Of a DNA stretch of 64,000 nucleotides, positions 12,251 through 26,150 are shown piece by piece; position 1 is the first letter of the stretch, and each line of letters begins with the position of its first letter. Made by a program: the position numbers and the translations under genes. The stretch is taken from positions 29,617,300 through 29,681,299 of the forward strand of contig NC_030854.1 of NCBI RefSeq assembly GCF_000208745.1, in the 5' to 3' direction. This stretch comes from Theobroma cacao. Its lineage: Eukaryota; Streptophyta; Magnoliopsida; Malvales; Malvaceae. The notes beneath the pieces were generated by a model. That model searched no databases and was not told the origin of the DNA. It worked only from the letters and a program-made list of their open reading frames with translations.

Positions 12251-14380
12251 TATACCATCTAATGACTCACAATTCATTACTTCATTTTGGGATACCCTTC
12301 TTCATCTCATGCTTTGGAGCAGTTGCCCCATCACAGCATAGCTTATGAAACCAGTGAGTTGGCTCGTCACCAAGCTGAAGATCTGCTATAGAAGAAAAGT
12401 TTCAATTCTTATACCGGAATTATAGATTTCTTCTTTTTCTTTCTTCTTCATCGGGTAAAGGAGTAATTATTTTCTTTCCTCATGTTGTACATGATGCTGA
12501 GCTCAATCATTTTGCCCTGTAAATGTCTCAGGGATCATATGTGAACATGCCAAGAATTCTATATGAAGTTTTGCACTGATTTCATTGATACCCAATGGAC
12601 TCTTTACCCTCCTTATAAGTAATGATGACTGCTAGACCAAGCCTGAATTGTTTTTGCTTGGTCATATCCTGGTCAGGGCAAGCAAAGGTCAAGATACCTT
12701 GTCCAATCATGGTTCAATGGCGTGCCGTACCTGTAAATGCTATTCCATTGCAAGAGTACAACTAGAAATGCTTTGTGATGGGCATGTACACACCTTGCAT
12801 ATACGCAAGGAATTGAGTTTGAGCGGAAAAAGGGGAGAAAAAGAGAATCTCTTCCCCCCTAAAATTGCGGTGCTAATTCGGTGGGTTTTCTCAAGGTGAC
12901 AAGAGCAGGTTTTGGGCTTAGGTTTTAATACCGTTCCTACCCTCAAACCATGAGCAAAGGCTCAAAGGCAGGCTGACGCTGTCTTTTCGTCCACTCTTTA
13001 TTGAAAATCTGACTTTGAAAAGTGTATACTCTCTTAGTGCATGCCACATGGTCACCTTCGCTTGAATGTTCGCATTAGCCACGCAGATTTCCTCACCCTT
13101 CGTCATGGACATGTGTCACGGTCTTTACTAATTTATAAAATATTATTAGGATTAGACTATTACTTCATTGCTTAATAAAATACATTTACTGCCTGATCTT
13201 TTTAATTAAATCATGTTGTCATCAATTTCCTATTTACAAAATCTGTGCTCTTTTAAAATCGGGATCAAGAAATCAATTTACAAGTTAATTAATGTTTAAA
13301 TACAGTAGAATTGTGAATTATTAGTAAAGATATTTAAACAAAATATATATCTGCCCTCTTGTGTTTTGTGAGATTCATTTGTACGTTCCAAGGCTTGGGA
13401 TAGAATTTATGACAATGCATTTAAAACCTTTGAATTATGAGTAAAACTGTAATGTCTAGTTCAGGAGTGGGCATGGTCCGATTGGTGGTTGTCAGGTCCA
13501 GATCACGAACCATGATCGTATCGGCTTGGGATTGGTGCATTGTTTTTATAAAGAGACCAATTTTACATCTAAATTTTATTTTGTTAAAGGAAATCATAAA
13601 TGTAAATTACATTAAAATGGCATTCATAAATACGTTAAATATGCACATTATAATTCATTTATTTTTAAATTTATTAATTTCAAAGTTTTTACAATTTTAA
13701 TTCGTGTCGTTGGTATTTTATTTTGGATATAAACGTTTTTAAATAAAAAATTATTTTACTTACTTGTTAATATCTGTAAATTCACTTTACGGATTCAAGA
13801 CTCACAATTTGTAATATTTAATTTATTTTTTTGTAATTTTGAGATGATTATTGTTTAAAATGAATTCATAACTTAATACGATAATTCGATCTTTTAATTT
13901 AAAATAAAAACAAATAAGTGTTTAAAATCTTGAATCACAAAATTAAATTTTTATAAATTCATCGATCTAAGATGATTCATGAATAATCTTAAATTATTAA
14001 TATAAATTTTCGTAAGCTGATTTTATTTTAAACACAATTTTAATAATAATTAAACCATTTTTTGCAAATAAAATTCAATAATCACGAATCATGGAATTGT
14101 ATTGTAAAGAATAGTAATTTGTTCCTTGAATTTCATTTACCTTTTTTTTTTTGAAGGTTTATCAATGGAGGAATTTGACAAAGTTCTCCCTATCCTCAAT
14201 CATTATCGTCTCCTGCAAACCTACCTTTTTCCACGAAATAAATACTACTGACATTTAAAGTTTATTAATTAATTACTTAATTACGTTTTCCCTTTTCTCC
14301 TCCTTTTTTGTTTTTTCTTCCTTCCTCTCTGGCAAAAGCCACAAAGAATTAACCATTAACTTATTAAGTTGTCTCCCTCT
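12251..14380. other. Intergenic region, no gene seen
   Basis: Short overlapping open frames on both strands around 12650-13110 show no family resemblance and no consistent splice structure. The stretch 13550-14110 is very AT-rich. A pyrimidine-rich section from about 14280 leads into the next gene and probably contains its core promoter. Confidence 0.5.
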
Positions 14381-14399
14381 TGTCATTTCTTTTCAATTC

Positions 14400-14656
14400 T
14401 CATTTCATTTCTGCTTGGCTTTACTCTCCAGCCTTCACGGCACCATCCGCCTTCCCCATCCCCGTTTTAACCCTATTTTTCTCCCCTTATTTGCATCTCA
14501 GCTATTCATTCTCCAAATTCATCGTTGATTGATTTCACGCTCCATCTGGTTATACTTTCTAGGGTTTGCTTTGCGTTCTCTCCCAAATTTTCAATTTGCG
14601 ATTCGTTGATTGAATTTGTTATTACTGTTCATATATATATAAAAAGCAGCAGGAAA
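14400..14656 (+). other. Probable 5' UTR of the ARIADNE gene
   Basis: This is a CT-rich leader running into a short AT repeat (ATATATATATAAAAAG at about 14632) just before the start codon at 14657. The start is favoured because it opens the conserved acidic N-terminus MESEDD. The transcription start is not determined. Confidence 0.4.
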
Positions 14657-17600
14657 ATGGAATCGGAGGATGATATCGATATGCACGACGCCAACAACGA
14701 ATCGGGGGAAGACGATTTCTACAGCGGCGGCGACGATGATGCTGGAGCCATGGCTGCTTACGATGATTCCGATGCCGATGTCGCTGATTATGAGTTCATC
14801 GACAACGATTCTGATGATTCTGATGACCTTGTCTCTCATCGATACCAGGTATTTGGCTTTTTTTTTTTTTTTTTTGCATGTACTTGTTTGGGTTTTGCTT
14901 TAATTGCTTTGATTTTTCTTTTTAAAATTTAAAGCTGTGGTTTCCATGCTTTTCTTAATGTTCATTTTGAGGATTATGTTGCATTGGATGATGTGGGGTT
15001 GGTTTCGGGTAATCGCGATTGTTAAAATGTATGATTATTTCTTAAATATGTTGATGCCTTTTAATTTTTATACAACTGTTTTTCTTTTCGAAGGTTGGTG
15101 GGTGGTGGGGAGGGGACCTTGTGAATTGTGATTAATGTGAACTGCGCTCGACTTCACGTATAGGGTTGGTATAGATAGGCTTTTATGAACAAATTGTAAT
15201 ATCTTTATGGGGTACTGCTGGCAAATCTTCGATAATCATTAATATGCTTGATCTGGCTTTTGCTTTGTTTTTTCAAATTTTGACATATACATAAGAAGGT
15301 TGTTGGTTGATTGGGTGGATTTGGTTTAGTGTAAGTGGTGTCATTGCACCCTAAACCTAGAAAGAAGACCTTACCTGTAAAAGTAATGCACTTATTCTTT
15401 GGTTTTGCAATCAAAGCTTTTAATAGATATTGAACTATTAGATTATGTGCAGTGCTAAGATTGAGACCTGAAGGATGGATAAATTAAATTATATATAAGT
15501 TACTTTATGGAAAGGAAATTAAATTAGATAGAACAATAAAAAATAAACATGACCTGCAACGGATGGAGCAAGTAAGCATCATAAGGAAGTGGCACCCAGA
15601 AAATATTTACCTGAAATGCAGTCTGTCGTCTATATTTGTTCCATTAGATCTATGTTTAGATTAGGAGGATGTTGGGATTTTTTTTCCCAAAATTTGGTTA
15701 TGGTTGCTTCACTAAAATTTATCAAGTGTTTTATTTTTGCTGTTTTTGCTAAGTCTCTTGAATTTTGGTTCCTCTAAGCATCTTGAATTTTGGTTTCTTT
15801 TGGTGTAAATATATATATCAAAGTTCTAATTGAAAAGGCTCAACACCAGAATCATTTTACTTTTTGGTGGAACTTATATGGCATAATTTTTAGCTACTTT
15901 TAGCTAATGGGTAGTAGTTGCTTTTTCAGATAGAAGAGAAATTTGAAGATGCTTTTACTTAGATTTGAAAGGATCCTTTTTGGTTTTTTTAAACCACAAT
16001 TCATTGCTCTTTTGGTAATATTTATAATTTAGTGCATTTGTATACATAATGGGAAAATGCAATCATGCCAGGAGCCATTTTTTAAAGTCATGTATGCAAG
16101 TTGAAATCCAAATTATGACCTGCTTTCGTTGTTAAACTGGCTGGTTAACTCTCTGACCTTTTTCTTTAATTGTATTTATGCTGCTCTCTTTTTAGCACCA
16201 GTGGGAACAACTGAACTGTCCATACTGACTGTCTGAAAACCTTACTTTTTGCTAATGCTAAATAGTTACTACTTCCAGTGCATATTGACTGTCTGAAACT
16301 GAAAGACCTTTTTTGATTTTATAGTTAGTGTCTTTTACAATTCTTCTTTTAAACTTGCACTGTATGCACTCAGTTCTTTTGCTATAGGACAGTTTACAAA
16401 CAACGTGGTTTCCCCTACAAGCTTATAACATTTCTATCCTTGTGTACATAAAAGTTAAAGTTTTTTGAGCCCTCGTTTGTTAGTTAATTAGTTTCTTTTT
16501 GTTTTTTTTTTTTGAAGCAGTTTATCCTAAATCTGTCTCTTCTTTTCATAGCAAAATTATACCGTTTTGAGCGAAGTAGATATTTGTCAGCGTCAAGAGG
16601 ATGATATTATGAGGATATCTACTGTACTTTCCATCTCAAAGGTTGAAGCAGGCATCCTGCTACGCTACTATAATTGGTGAGTGATCATGGTTGGTATAAG
16701 TTCTGTTATTTAATAATCTCTTACTTTTGTTCCTTCCAAATCATGCAAAGGTTTTTACTTATCGAGAAATGTATTTTTGATGGATCTTAACTGCAGCTAT
16801 GTAAGTGCTGAGTGGAATTAGGATTTTTTCATTTGCTGTTTGGTATATGCATCTATTTGGCAATCTCCTGGTGATGATATATTTGTGTTTTTTGATGTTT
16901 TAATTGATTTATGTTTATTTTGGACTTACAGGAGCGTCAGTAAGGTACATGATGAATGGTTTGCAGATGAGGAAAAGGTTCGCAGGTCTGTTGGTTTGTT
17001 GGAGAAGCCTGTAGTCCCATTTCCAGATGGTAGAGAAGTAAGTGGTGCAATGCCCGAATGAGAGCTTTGACATGTTTTGTCATGAGCTAGGAGTTCAAGT
17101 GCTTATTTGCTATGCACTCTTTGACAGTTTATACCTTTTATTTTTCTTGGCATCTCTTATTTTGGCAGATGACTTGTGGGATATGTTTTGAAACATATCC
17201 TTATGATCGGCTACACACTGCTGCATGTGGTCATCCTTTTTGTAACTCTTGCTGGGCAGGTCTGTTGTGATACAGCCATACTTGATGTTTTCATTTTATG
17301 GTACTTAAAAGTCTGATGTTTGTTTAGTTTTAATGTCTGTTATCCTAGGAATTTCAATCTTTTGCCTGTTTTAGTTTACTTTTGTTTGGTGGAAACCAAC
17401 AATTTTTCATACCTTTGCCATGGAAAAGTCCGAACTTTTAATATCATTGATTTCAATATCAGTGTCATGATTGCTTCTGTCAGCTTACGTAACTGGCCAG
17501 AGCTATATTACCAGATGGTACTGGTGATGTTATGAATATCCTGCTTAGTAGATAAATGAAAGGTTTATTTCTTGGGAAGTAGAATGTTTAACTATCTATA

Positions 17601-20600
17601 TGACCACCCATTTCCACTGCTTGCCTGCTACTCTCCCTTTTTTTTGTAAGAATTTGCAGTTCTTAAATTAGAAGCATGAAATTGGGGAAAGATCAGTAAT
17701 TTCAGGCTAGGAAGCTTCCTCTAGGTGGTTCAGGTTCTGGGAGAAAAGAAAGCTCTATTTTATGTTCTAGAATTGGATGGTTCTGCTCTCTTGTTATGTG
17801 TTTGATTCTCTCTTGGCTTGGCTGATTTGTTGATGGAGGGAAAGTATGTTTTAGTTTTATCCTTGTTTCCTTGATGGTCATAATTTTAAAGTTCTGTGGT
17901 TTTTGTAGCACCCTGTTGGTGAAAATTTACCAGCTGTTCCATCCATTCCAAAGATAATTTCTTTGTTCCTTTATCTTTATGTGGGGGGGGGGAAGACCAA
18001 AGCTAACTCCATGAGAAAGTATGGTTTCTGTCAGAGATGCCAGTTCAGGTATTTGGCTCATAGAATAGGTAAACTTTTTGGTTGAATCTATTGATACCAT
18101 CATTTTGAGTCTCCCAACAATTTCAGGATTTTGGATCTGGGACAGTGGCAGAGGTAAATGGTGTCATGTGCAGTCCAGAACTTATGTAGTCAAATGCTTA
18201 AAATGTTCTCAGTTGCATAATAGGTGGCTTTTCTTGTCTGATAACTGGTTCTTAAAATGATAGTGGGAGTTGGTAACATATTCCAAACTAGTGGACAGGG
18301 TTCCATCACTGCCTTTTGCAAATTTCATAAATTATTTTTTTCCTTGACTGCTCAGGCTGTGTGCCATGGGACATTAGTGGCCATTTGTTAATTGGCATGA
18401 GGAATTCCTAAAAATATTTTGAAGAAATAAAGATGAGAGAAATCTTGCAAGAGACTATGGAAAGACTTTAAAGCAGGCCCATTATAAATATTGCAACCAT
18501 TGATGTTTATGCCTTACTGACTGCAAGAGGTGCATGCATCTAGAAGCTTTTGTGGAAATTGGGCATCCACAGATATAACTAAGCTCCTGGTTCTGTTGCC
18601 CTTCTATCATGTATATTTTGTGCATGGCCAATGACCCTTTTAGTAAGCTGAAAGAAGATGAACAATGCGTTGTTACTATGTGGAAAGTGTGTACTTTTTC
18701 TTATTGTTATCGTATAGGTTTATTCTCCACCAGTACCTCCCCTTTTCAGTTTAGTTTCAGAGTTGTCTCAAGAGCTATGGGTTGGTTTTGGGAAGCTTCT
18801 TGTGAAAGCATTGGGTTCACATGTTTAAGCTGCTGGCAAGGGTTGAAGGGCTTATTGTCCAAGAGCAATTTTTTATTTGTCCTATTCACTCTGATTATGA
18901 TAAATAGACCATATTGTGGAACACTTCAAGCAGCTCAACATTGGCCTTGTACATGTAAAAATCCTGTTTCACATTGTACTTTAGTTGTATGTGGTTTTAA
19001 GCTCAATTGCAGACCTAGTGATACTTTAGCTATTCTAGTTGTGTTTTGTTAACCTGGCAAATGAAATTACTTTTATCTTAATGGTTTTTCCATGTCTGAG
19101 AGTTTATGTGCAACTGTTCTAAGTTTTGTGTTTACCGACCTTTCATCTTTTGCTATGAAATTTTCTTATTTGGTTATTATCTTCTATTTTTCTTGCTTAG
19201 GTTATATTAGCACATCCATCAATGATGGTCCTGGATGTTTGATGTTGCGATGTCCTGATCCATCCTGTGCTGCTGCTGTTGGTCAAGATATGATAAATGT
19301 ATTGGCTTCTGATGAGGACAAAGAGAAATATTTTCGTTATTTCATTAGATCCTATGTTGAAGACAATAGGAAGGTAACAATATTTGTAAAAAATTTTGAT
19401 TAATTGGTCAATTGTACATAGGAGTAACATTTGAATTGTGTTTTTATTTTTCCTTCACTTGTTAAATTTGCAAAATGATTTCTCAAAATTGCATACTTCT
19501 ATATCTTTTATATTCTTTTTAATGTATTTATTTTGGGTTGAAGAATGGGGGTGCCAGTACATGGTAGTGGAGTTGAGAGGTTGTGGATTGTGTTTTTCAG
19601 TGCCTTATGGTTAGTATCTAATTGGGGATGAATTGAAAATTTGTTCTACCCTTTAGCAGTTTTGCTTAAAAAGGATTTTAACAACATTCATATCATATTT
19701 GTGCTCTGGCTTTTTTCTCCAAAAAAATAATTGTTATCTGGCATTTTGAATCTAAAATTCTTCTTCTTTTCTTTCTATAGTTTTTGAAATTTGCAATATA
19801 TCTTTTGATCAAATCATGGGGTTTTGTGAAATAACTAAGTATACCTTACACTTTTCATGTGGCTTTGTTAAGGGTGTATGAAAAATTTGTTAATAACAAT
19901 TTATCTATTTCTGTCTCTGTTGTAGCTTCATTAATGGGATTTTCCTCAAGTTTGTCATATAGTAGACCCACTAATCCATTGTTTTAATATTTTCTCATCT
20001 TCCATTTTTTAATTACTGCCTTGTATATATTCAGCACTGGAATCAGTAATAAAATGATAGAGGCACAATTTTTTCCTTATTTCATTTCTAAATTTCATTC
20101 CTTTGGTATCTTTACACATTTTCTATATTTGTATGTGTTATTTTTTAGACCAAATGGTGTCCTGCACCAGGCTGTGATTATGCTGTGGACTTTATTTTGG
20201 GCAGTGGAAGTTATGATGTTACTTGTCGCTGCTCTTATAGCTTTTGCTGGAATGTAAGACCCTTTGGCATCTTTTCTGGTTAGAGTACTTTTAACAATTC
20301 ATGCATACGGCTTTCTGCTTCATTCTTTTTTACTTTTAAAATTGCAAACATGAATTGTGACCCATAATGGGCATTTGACCTTGCAGTGCACTGAGGAAGC
20401 TCACCGTCCTGTTGATTGTGGCACTGTAGCCAAGTGGATACTGAAAAACAGTGCAGAGTCTGAAAATATGAATTGGTACGGAATGAGATTGTAGTAATTA
20501 GATTTATTCTAATACATTAGGTTGTTTAATTTGTACCAAAAAGTGAGTTTGTTAAATTGATGCTGAATAGACATCCCAAAAGAAGCCATTTTCTACTCCC

Positions 20601-23600
20601 TTAACATCTAAGCTTGAGTGCAAAAGTTTGCATGTTGAAAAGTAAACAATATGTTTGTAGAATGGTTCTTATCTGACTGTCGCGTATTGTGGATCTTGTC
20701 ACTGGGCCACTGGGAAAAGCTTGTCGAGATTTAGTCCTTCCAACAACAAAGTGTAGTTCTGAACATCAGAAAAATAGAGAGAAGGGATTCTTGGGGCAGG
20801 GGTGGAGGGGGTTATGGGGGGTCAGATGATACTTTAGAGAATTGTGGAAATGGTAATGATGGTTATAGGTTCTCACGTATGCTCTATGCATTGAACTATT
20901 TTTGCTACTACATGAAGTAGTGAAATATGTATTCCATTATTTATATATCTATACTAATGTGTCAGTTTTATATTTTGGGTAAATTCTATCGACATCCCTT
21001 GTGGTTTCAACTTTTTTCGCATTGCACCTTGTGAATTTTTCTCAATTAAGTGGTTAAGTTCTGTATGCATACGGGTTACACTATTAATTTTATCTAGTAA
21101 AATTATAAAAATATCCTTAAGTGTGAAAAAATAAGACACTTTTTTAATTGAGGGTATTTTGGTAATTTTACTAGGTAAAATTAATGGTGTGACCTTCATT
21201 GGGAACAGAACTTAATGACAAGTGCTAATTGAGAAAAAGAAAAAAAATCCCAGGTTACTATGTGGGAAAAGTTGCAACTACAGAGGTTATAGGCGAAATG
21301 TTTACCCTTTTATATTCTAAATTATGTATCATTTGACTTTCTTCTAAAATCTAAACATTGAAAGTGGACAAAATGAATAACTCCTTTGAAATTTTCTTTA
21401 CTTTAAATGAAGTTTCTTTTTCCTTGTCCGCCTCACTTTTACCAATGGGCCTGTATGTGACTATATATAGAGAATGTATAATTATTAAGTAGTTGTTTAG
21501 CAAAATCTATTGTTACATACAATATTTTCATAATTGTCTGTTTCTCAATCAATATGCCTGTTTTGATCTTCAGGATATTGGCTAATTCCAAGCCTTGTCC
21601 AAAATGCAAGCGCCCGATTGAGAAGAACCAAGGGTGTATGCATATTACATGCACACCACCTTGTAAATTTGAATTTTGCTGGTGAGCTAATACTAATGCT
21701 TACAAATGCATTGCTTGTATGTTGATGAAACTCTGACCTCACTACCTTATTTGTTTTTTTTTTTTTTTTATAATTAAAAAACAAAATAAATAATTCTCCT
21801 ATTCATTTGTATAAATTCAAGCTATTGTTTGTTTGCTATATTGTCGACCAATAAGAGTGAATATTTTTCCTAAATAGAGGCTGTACTGAAAAGATTTTGT
21901 ACCAAAAACAAATTGATTTTTTTACTCTTCTGTATGGATACTGTTTTATTTTTCTCTTGTTTTTATAAAAATTTCTGTCAGTTGACCAGAGATTCATGCA
22001 GGCTTTGCCTTGGTGCATGGTCAGACCATGGTGAGAGAACTGGTGGATTTTATGCTTGCAACCGTTATGAGACAGCAAAACAAGAGGGTGTGGTATGAAA
22101 CTTTTGGCATTCAGCATTTCCCAGTGCTTGTCATAAGTCATTTTGCATCATCATTTAACTGCCCACTTTGTGTTTCTGATCCATACTATTTATTTACAGT
22201 ATGATGAGGCTGAGAAACGAAGAGAGATGGCTAAAAACTCTCTAGAGAGATATACTCATTACTACGAACGATGGGCAACCAACCAATCAGTATGTATTAG
22301 TTTGTGAGATTTGTAGTGAAACTGACATGGTGCGTGTCGCCGTTATTGATTTTCTGAATAACTGGTTGGCAGAATAAAGATTCTTCTATCTTCTCTTGTA
22401 CCCCATAAAGTTTATGGCATTAGGTTGTATTGTGAATTAAGCATTATAGTTTCTTTTCCTTTTCCCTTTAAAGCTGTGGGATAGACTATCTTTAGTTTAT
22501 TTCTTCGTTATTGATCAATGATTTATTTGGTAAGTGCTATGATTGGCATTGCTCGGATAATAGATATTTACATTCTGCTCTTTTCCTCCTTTTTAACCCT
22601 AGTTCTCTTGAACCTGCATTTTAAGTGAAAGGTTGGTCAGTGAGCTGAAGATCATGGATTATAGTTTATGGGTTTTAGATGGACATAGCTAGGCTTTAGA
22701 TGAGACAGTATGCTACCGAGGTTGGATGAAAGGCATATTTATTGTCACCTGTCAATATATTCAATACAAGCAACTCATTTATTTATTAATTTTTAGAACT
22801 GGGGGGTGGAGAGAAACAGTCATGAAATGCACTTATATTGCAATTTAAAACTGCCTTTTGAAAACATTTTGAGGGCCCTGTGAGACGTATTCTTGTGCAA
22901 GATGGTCAATGGATGACATGGACAATATTTAAGTTTATACTAACCATGCAATGGACTGGATTACAGCTACCATAAGCACCTTTCTTGGCAATTATTTTTA
23001 CTGCTTCCCTTATTATCATGAATTACCTAAAGAAGCCCCGAAGGCTTGTTGTTTGGTTAATTTTTTTTTTCCTTCAGCCAAGTTATGAAAGGTTTAAGCT
23101 TTTCTACCCCTGGCTAGTACCGAGTGTGTGAAGGCTAGGAATATTCCGTTCTAAAACCACATATTAGAAATCTACTGTACATTCTGTTGTTTTTGCTCTA
23201 TTATTTTAAGATAAGACTAAGATTTATCAGGATTTAGTTGTAGTTGTGCTCAAGGGGGGTGCTTTGTGTTGAGAGGCATATTGATAAATCTAGAATGAGA
23301 GACTAGTGAAAAATGTTAGTTACTCCCCTCCGTCGAAGTGAGGACACTTTCTGGAAGGAATTTAGATGATCTATCTTAAGATAGAAACTTAAATAGATAA
23401 AATATGTGATCCAGAGGCAGAAGAAAATATGACAATCGGCTTGAAGGAGATAATTTGCTTTCAGTTATGTATAATGTTGTGTGTTTTTTAGTGATTTAAC
23501 TGATTAATGCAGTGATGGGAGAGTGTGGAATTTTCGTTAAGTATCATCTTTTTATCATGTATAATAATTCTGCTTTTCCTGAATTCCATTTCTTGGGAAA

Positions 23601-24516
23601 TCATGTGCATCAGTGTGCATATGCAGGCATCTTTGCTTTGTTTGAACTGATTACTTAGTTGGCTATATTTTGTTTGAAGTATCTTGTGGTCTGCTTTGAT
23701 CAATACTTGTTGGTACTTGATTATTTTTTCTTTACTTGGCAGAAACAGCCATATATAAGCTTGAATGCATGCAATATAATGCATACAATATATTGTTGTC
23801 TCCTTTTGACTGGCTTAAATTTATTTGCTGGGAATACTTTATAGATGAAATAGCCATCATATACTTAAATGAGAAAACATTTGTTAATACTCCGTAAAAC
23901 TTTTCTTCACTTCATGCAGTCTAGGCAAAAGGCACTGGCAGATCTACAGCAAATGCAGACCGTGCATGTAAGCCAAACTACTTAACGTTATTGACTTCCT
24001 ATTTAATGTTGCTGGTGTTGTCAGTTTATTTTGCTACCATTTATTGTGGATGTCATAAAGATAGTGTTTGAAGGCTATCAATAACATTTGAATAATCGAA
24101 TGGTGCTGGTTCATGTCATTTACGTATTCTTTTTATCTGAGTTAACACGTATCTTCTGAACTTTTCTCATAATATAGCAGCTATGCGCTTTCTATTGCCT
24201 AGGGGGCTGATAGCAGACCATCCATGGCATTATACCAGAAAAGATATATAGATTAAAAGAAAAAAAAAAACTAATGGCAGTGAATGAGGAATCCTACTTG
24301 TGTGATTCTGTTTTTAAAGTAATATCTTGAGTTAATTTTATCTGAATGGACTGTGCCTGCTAAAAGTGTGGCATTTTTTACCTTCGGTGATAATCTTTCT
24401 GTTATGTTGAACTAATTCATGGTTAAAGGTGACAAATTCCTCAAAATCAACAATTTCCCCTGCCACAAATATAAAAAATAAGAATGATATTAGTTATAAT
24501 AAAATGAAGAGAGGGA

Positions 24517-24566
<50 letters not shown>

Positions 24567-24573
24567 GAATAGN

Positions 24574-24604
<31 letters not shown>

Positions 24605-25697
24605 GTAAGATGAATAGTTTTTTCCCTCCCATTTGATAGTGTTTATCTTGTTTCAGACTATTTAATCTTGCTTTTTAGTTTATGGAGAGTGCTAATGATT
24701 ATGTGTCACTGTAGCTTGAGAAGCTGAGTGACAGACAGTGCCAACCTGAGTCACAGCTGAAGTTCATCACTGAGGCATGGCTACAGGTAAATTCCAAAAT
24801 TTGTTTGGGTCACTAGCTACATACTGCTTTAGCTTATCGCTGCTGCTCTACTTGTGTAGATAGTAGAATGTAGGAGAGTTCTGAAATGGACATATGCCTA
24901 TGGATATTATTTACCAGAACATGAACATGCTAAAAGACAGTTCTTTGAATACTTGCAAGGTATGTCTCCCTGTCTATAAGCTATGGCATCTTATTCCTGT
25001 TCACTTTGCACTACTCATGCCCTGTATGTCTTGCAGGTGAGGCCGAGTCTGGGTTAGAACGACTTCACCAATGTGCAGAGAAGGAGCTACAGGTTTACCT
25101 CAATGCAGAGGGCCCATCAAAAGATTTTAATGAGTTTCGGACAAAACTTGCTGGATTGACAAGGTAATTTTCATTTAATATATATTTAAATCTAAATTCT
25201 TTATAAAACTCAATATCAAGTAGAATTTGATAATCTTAATGTGAAGTTTTATTAAGGAGCTTGTCAGTTTAAAAGCTTGGTTTATGATGGAAAGAATCTA
25301 TTGTGTCAGAAAGAGATGGTTATCTTTTAATTAAACTTTTTAGCAAAGTGTTTTCCCTATCCTATGCTTTTTCCAGAGACTTGGCATCCTCTAATTATAT
25401 TTATATGAACTGCATGACAACAGTGTGACTCGAAATTACTTTGAGAATTTAGTTCGAGCTCTAGAAAATGGTCTATCGGATGTGGACTCCCATGGTGCCT
25501 GCAGCAGGATGGGGAGCTCAAAGAGCTTGGGAGGTGGTAGCAGTAGGGGAAGAAGTGGGAAGGCAAAAGGTTCAACCTCCAGATCCAGTGGCTCTAGCAG
25601 AAATATTGACGATTCAGGCCATTGGTCCTGTGAATATTGCACCTATGCAAATGTCAAGTCTGCCACCATTTGCCAAATGTGCCAGCAGCGTCGATAA
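14657..25697 (+). CDS. ARI8-like: ARIADNE-type RBR E3 ubiquitin ligase, ARI7/ARI8 group (15 coding exons)
   Basis: Exons: 14657-14848, 16552-16676, 16932-17037, 17169-17259, 19201-19373, 20149-20253, 20387-20475, 21574-21681, 22002-22092, 22200-22289, 23920-23967, 24715-24786, 24860-24959, 25037-25163 and 25424-25697, all in phase, 596 aa (Arabidopsis ARI7/8 are slightly shorter). Residues 1-60 are strongly acidic (EDD/DDSD repeats). RING1 begins at about 144 ([18 protein letters not shown]), then IBR at about 213-275 ([22 protein letters not shown]), then RING2 from 302 (CPKC). The catalytic thioester cysteine is expected at Cys315 in NQGCMHITC, by analogy with HHARI Cys357. An alpha-helical Ariadne domain follows (about 380-510), then a Ser/Gly linker. 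A RanBP2-type zinc finger closes the protein (Cys575, 578, 589, 592). RBR ligases take ubiquitin from an E2 onto the RING2 cysteine before passing it to the substrate. All zinc ligands I can check are present, so it should be active. The substrate is unknown. Confidence 0.94.
17260..19200 (+). other. Long ARIADNE intron 4, no feature
   Basis: This is a 1.9-kb intron splitting RING1 between GCWA and GYIS. Open frames inside it (for example around 18609-19052) have no family resemblance, and I see no repeat structure. A GT donor at 17260 and a TTGCTTAG acceptor at 19193-19200 define it. Confidence 0.6.
20966..21316. mobile_element. Mutator-type MITE with target duplication in ARIADNE intron 7
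   Basis: A foldback element of about 331 bases (20977-21307) begins GGGTAAATTC and ends with the complement-related GTTTACCC. The arms match over more than 100 bases: TTTTCTCAATTA, AAGTTCTG and TTTTACTAG-type words occur in both arms in inverted order. TTTTATATT occurs just outside each end (20966-20974 and 21308-21316), consistent with the 9-base duplication of Mutator-like elements. Two extra T bases lie between the left copy and GGG. There is no coding capacity. Confidence 0.75.
24521..24601. repeat. (GA)n microsatellite with one unresolved base
   Basis: Two GA runs (24521-24562 and 24574-24601) are separated by GGAAGAATAG and an n at 24573. It lies in the intron between ARIADNE exons 11 and 12. 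The undetermined base shows that read-through or assembly of the repeat was imperfect, so its length should not be trusted. Confidence 0.9.
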
Positions 25698-26150
25698 ATT
25701 TCATTTCTAGACCAGATTGATCTGCCTGGATGGACAGACATCGGCGTTGCCTCTTGATGTCTGGTTGCCATGGCGTGGGCCTTTAGAGCATTGCCAAAGG
25801 GAGAAAAAAGTTTTTTCCATTGCTCTTTCCATCTCTTAAATCAAATTTGCCATGATAGGGTGCAGCAGCATTGAGAAACTGATGTTGGGAGAAGAGGGAA
25901 AGAGAGTTCACTGTATGTTTATGTTGCCATGTGAGCTGTATATAGTTATTCTCGCTAGGTCCAACCTTTCAACTTGACTTGTTCCATGTGGCAGCAGAGT
26001 TATGCCAATGTATTCATATGTAATTTCTACGGTTATAATTTTATCTAAAAAATATATTTGTAGCAAGCTTGAGGCTTTCAAGTGGATTGTAATGGAACTA
26101 CTTGCAGATGATAGGCTGCAGTGGGCAGTGGCCTCTGCAAGAATAAATAA
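25698..26150 (+). other. 3' UTR of the ARIADNE gene
   Basis: Sequence after the TAA at 25695-25697 has no splice consensus and contains T-rich and AAUAAA-like stretches (ATCTAAAAAATATATTTG near 26042; AATAAATAAA near 26140), where polyadenylation probably occurs. Confidence 0.45.

Noticed and set aside
12648..13112. Overlapping short frames on both strands between the transporter and ARIADNE genes
   Set aside because: No start context, no splice partners and no similarity recognised.
18609..19052. Open frame of 147 codons in ARIADNE intron 4
   Set aside because: It is inside an intron with clear splice sites on both sides, Cys/Phe-rich as random T-rich sequence gives, and matches no known family.
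24447..24632. Minus-strand Leu-Ser repeat protein
   Set aside because: It is a translation of the GA microsatellite only.
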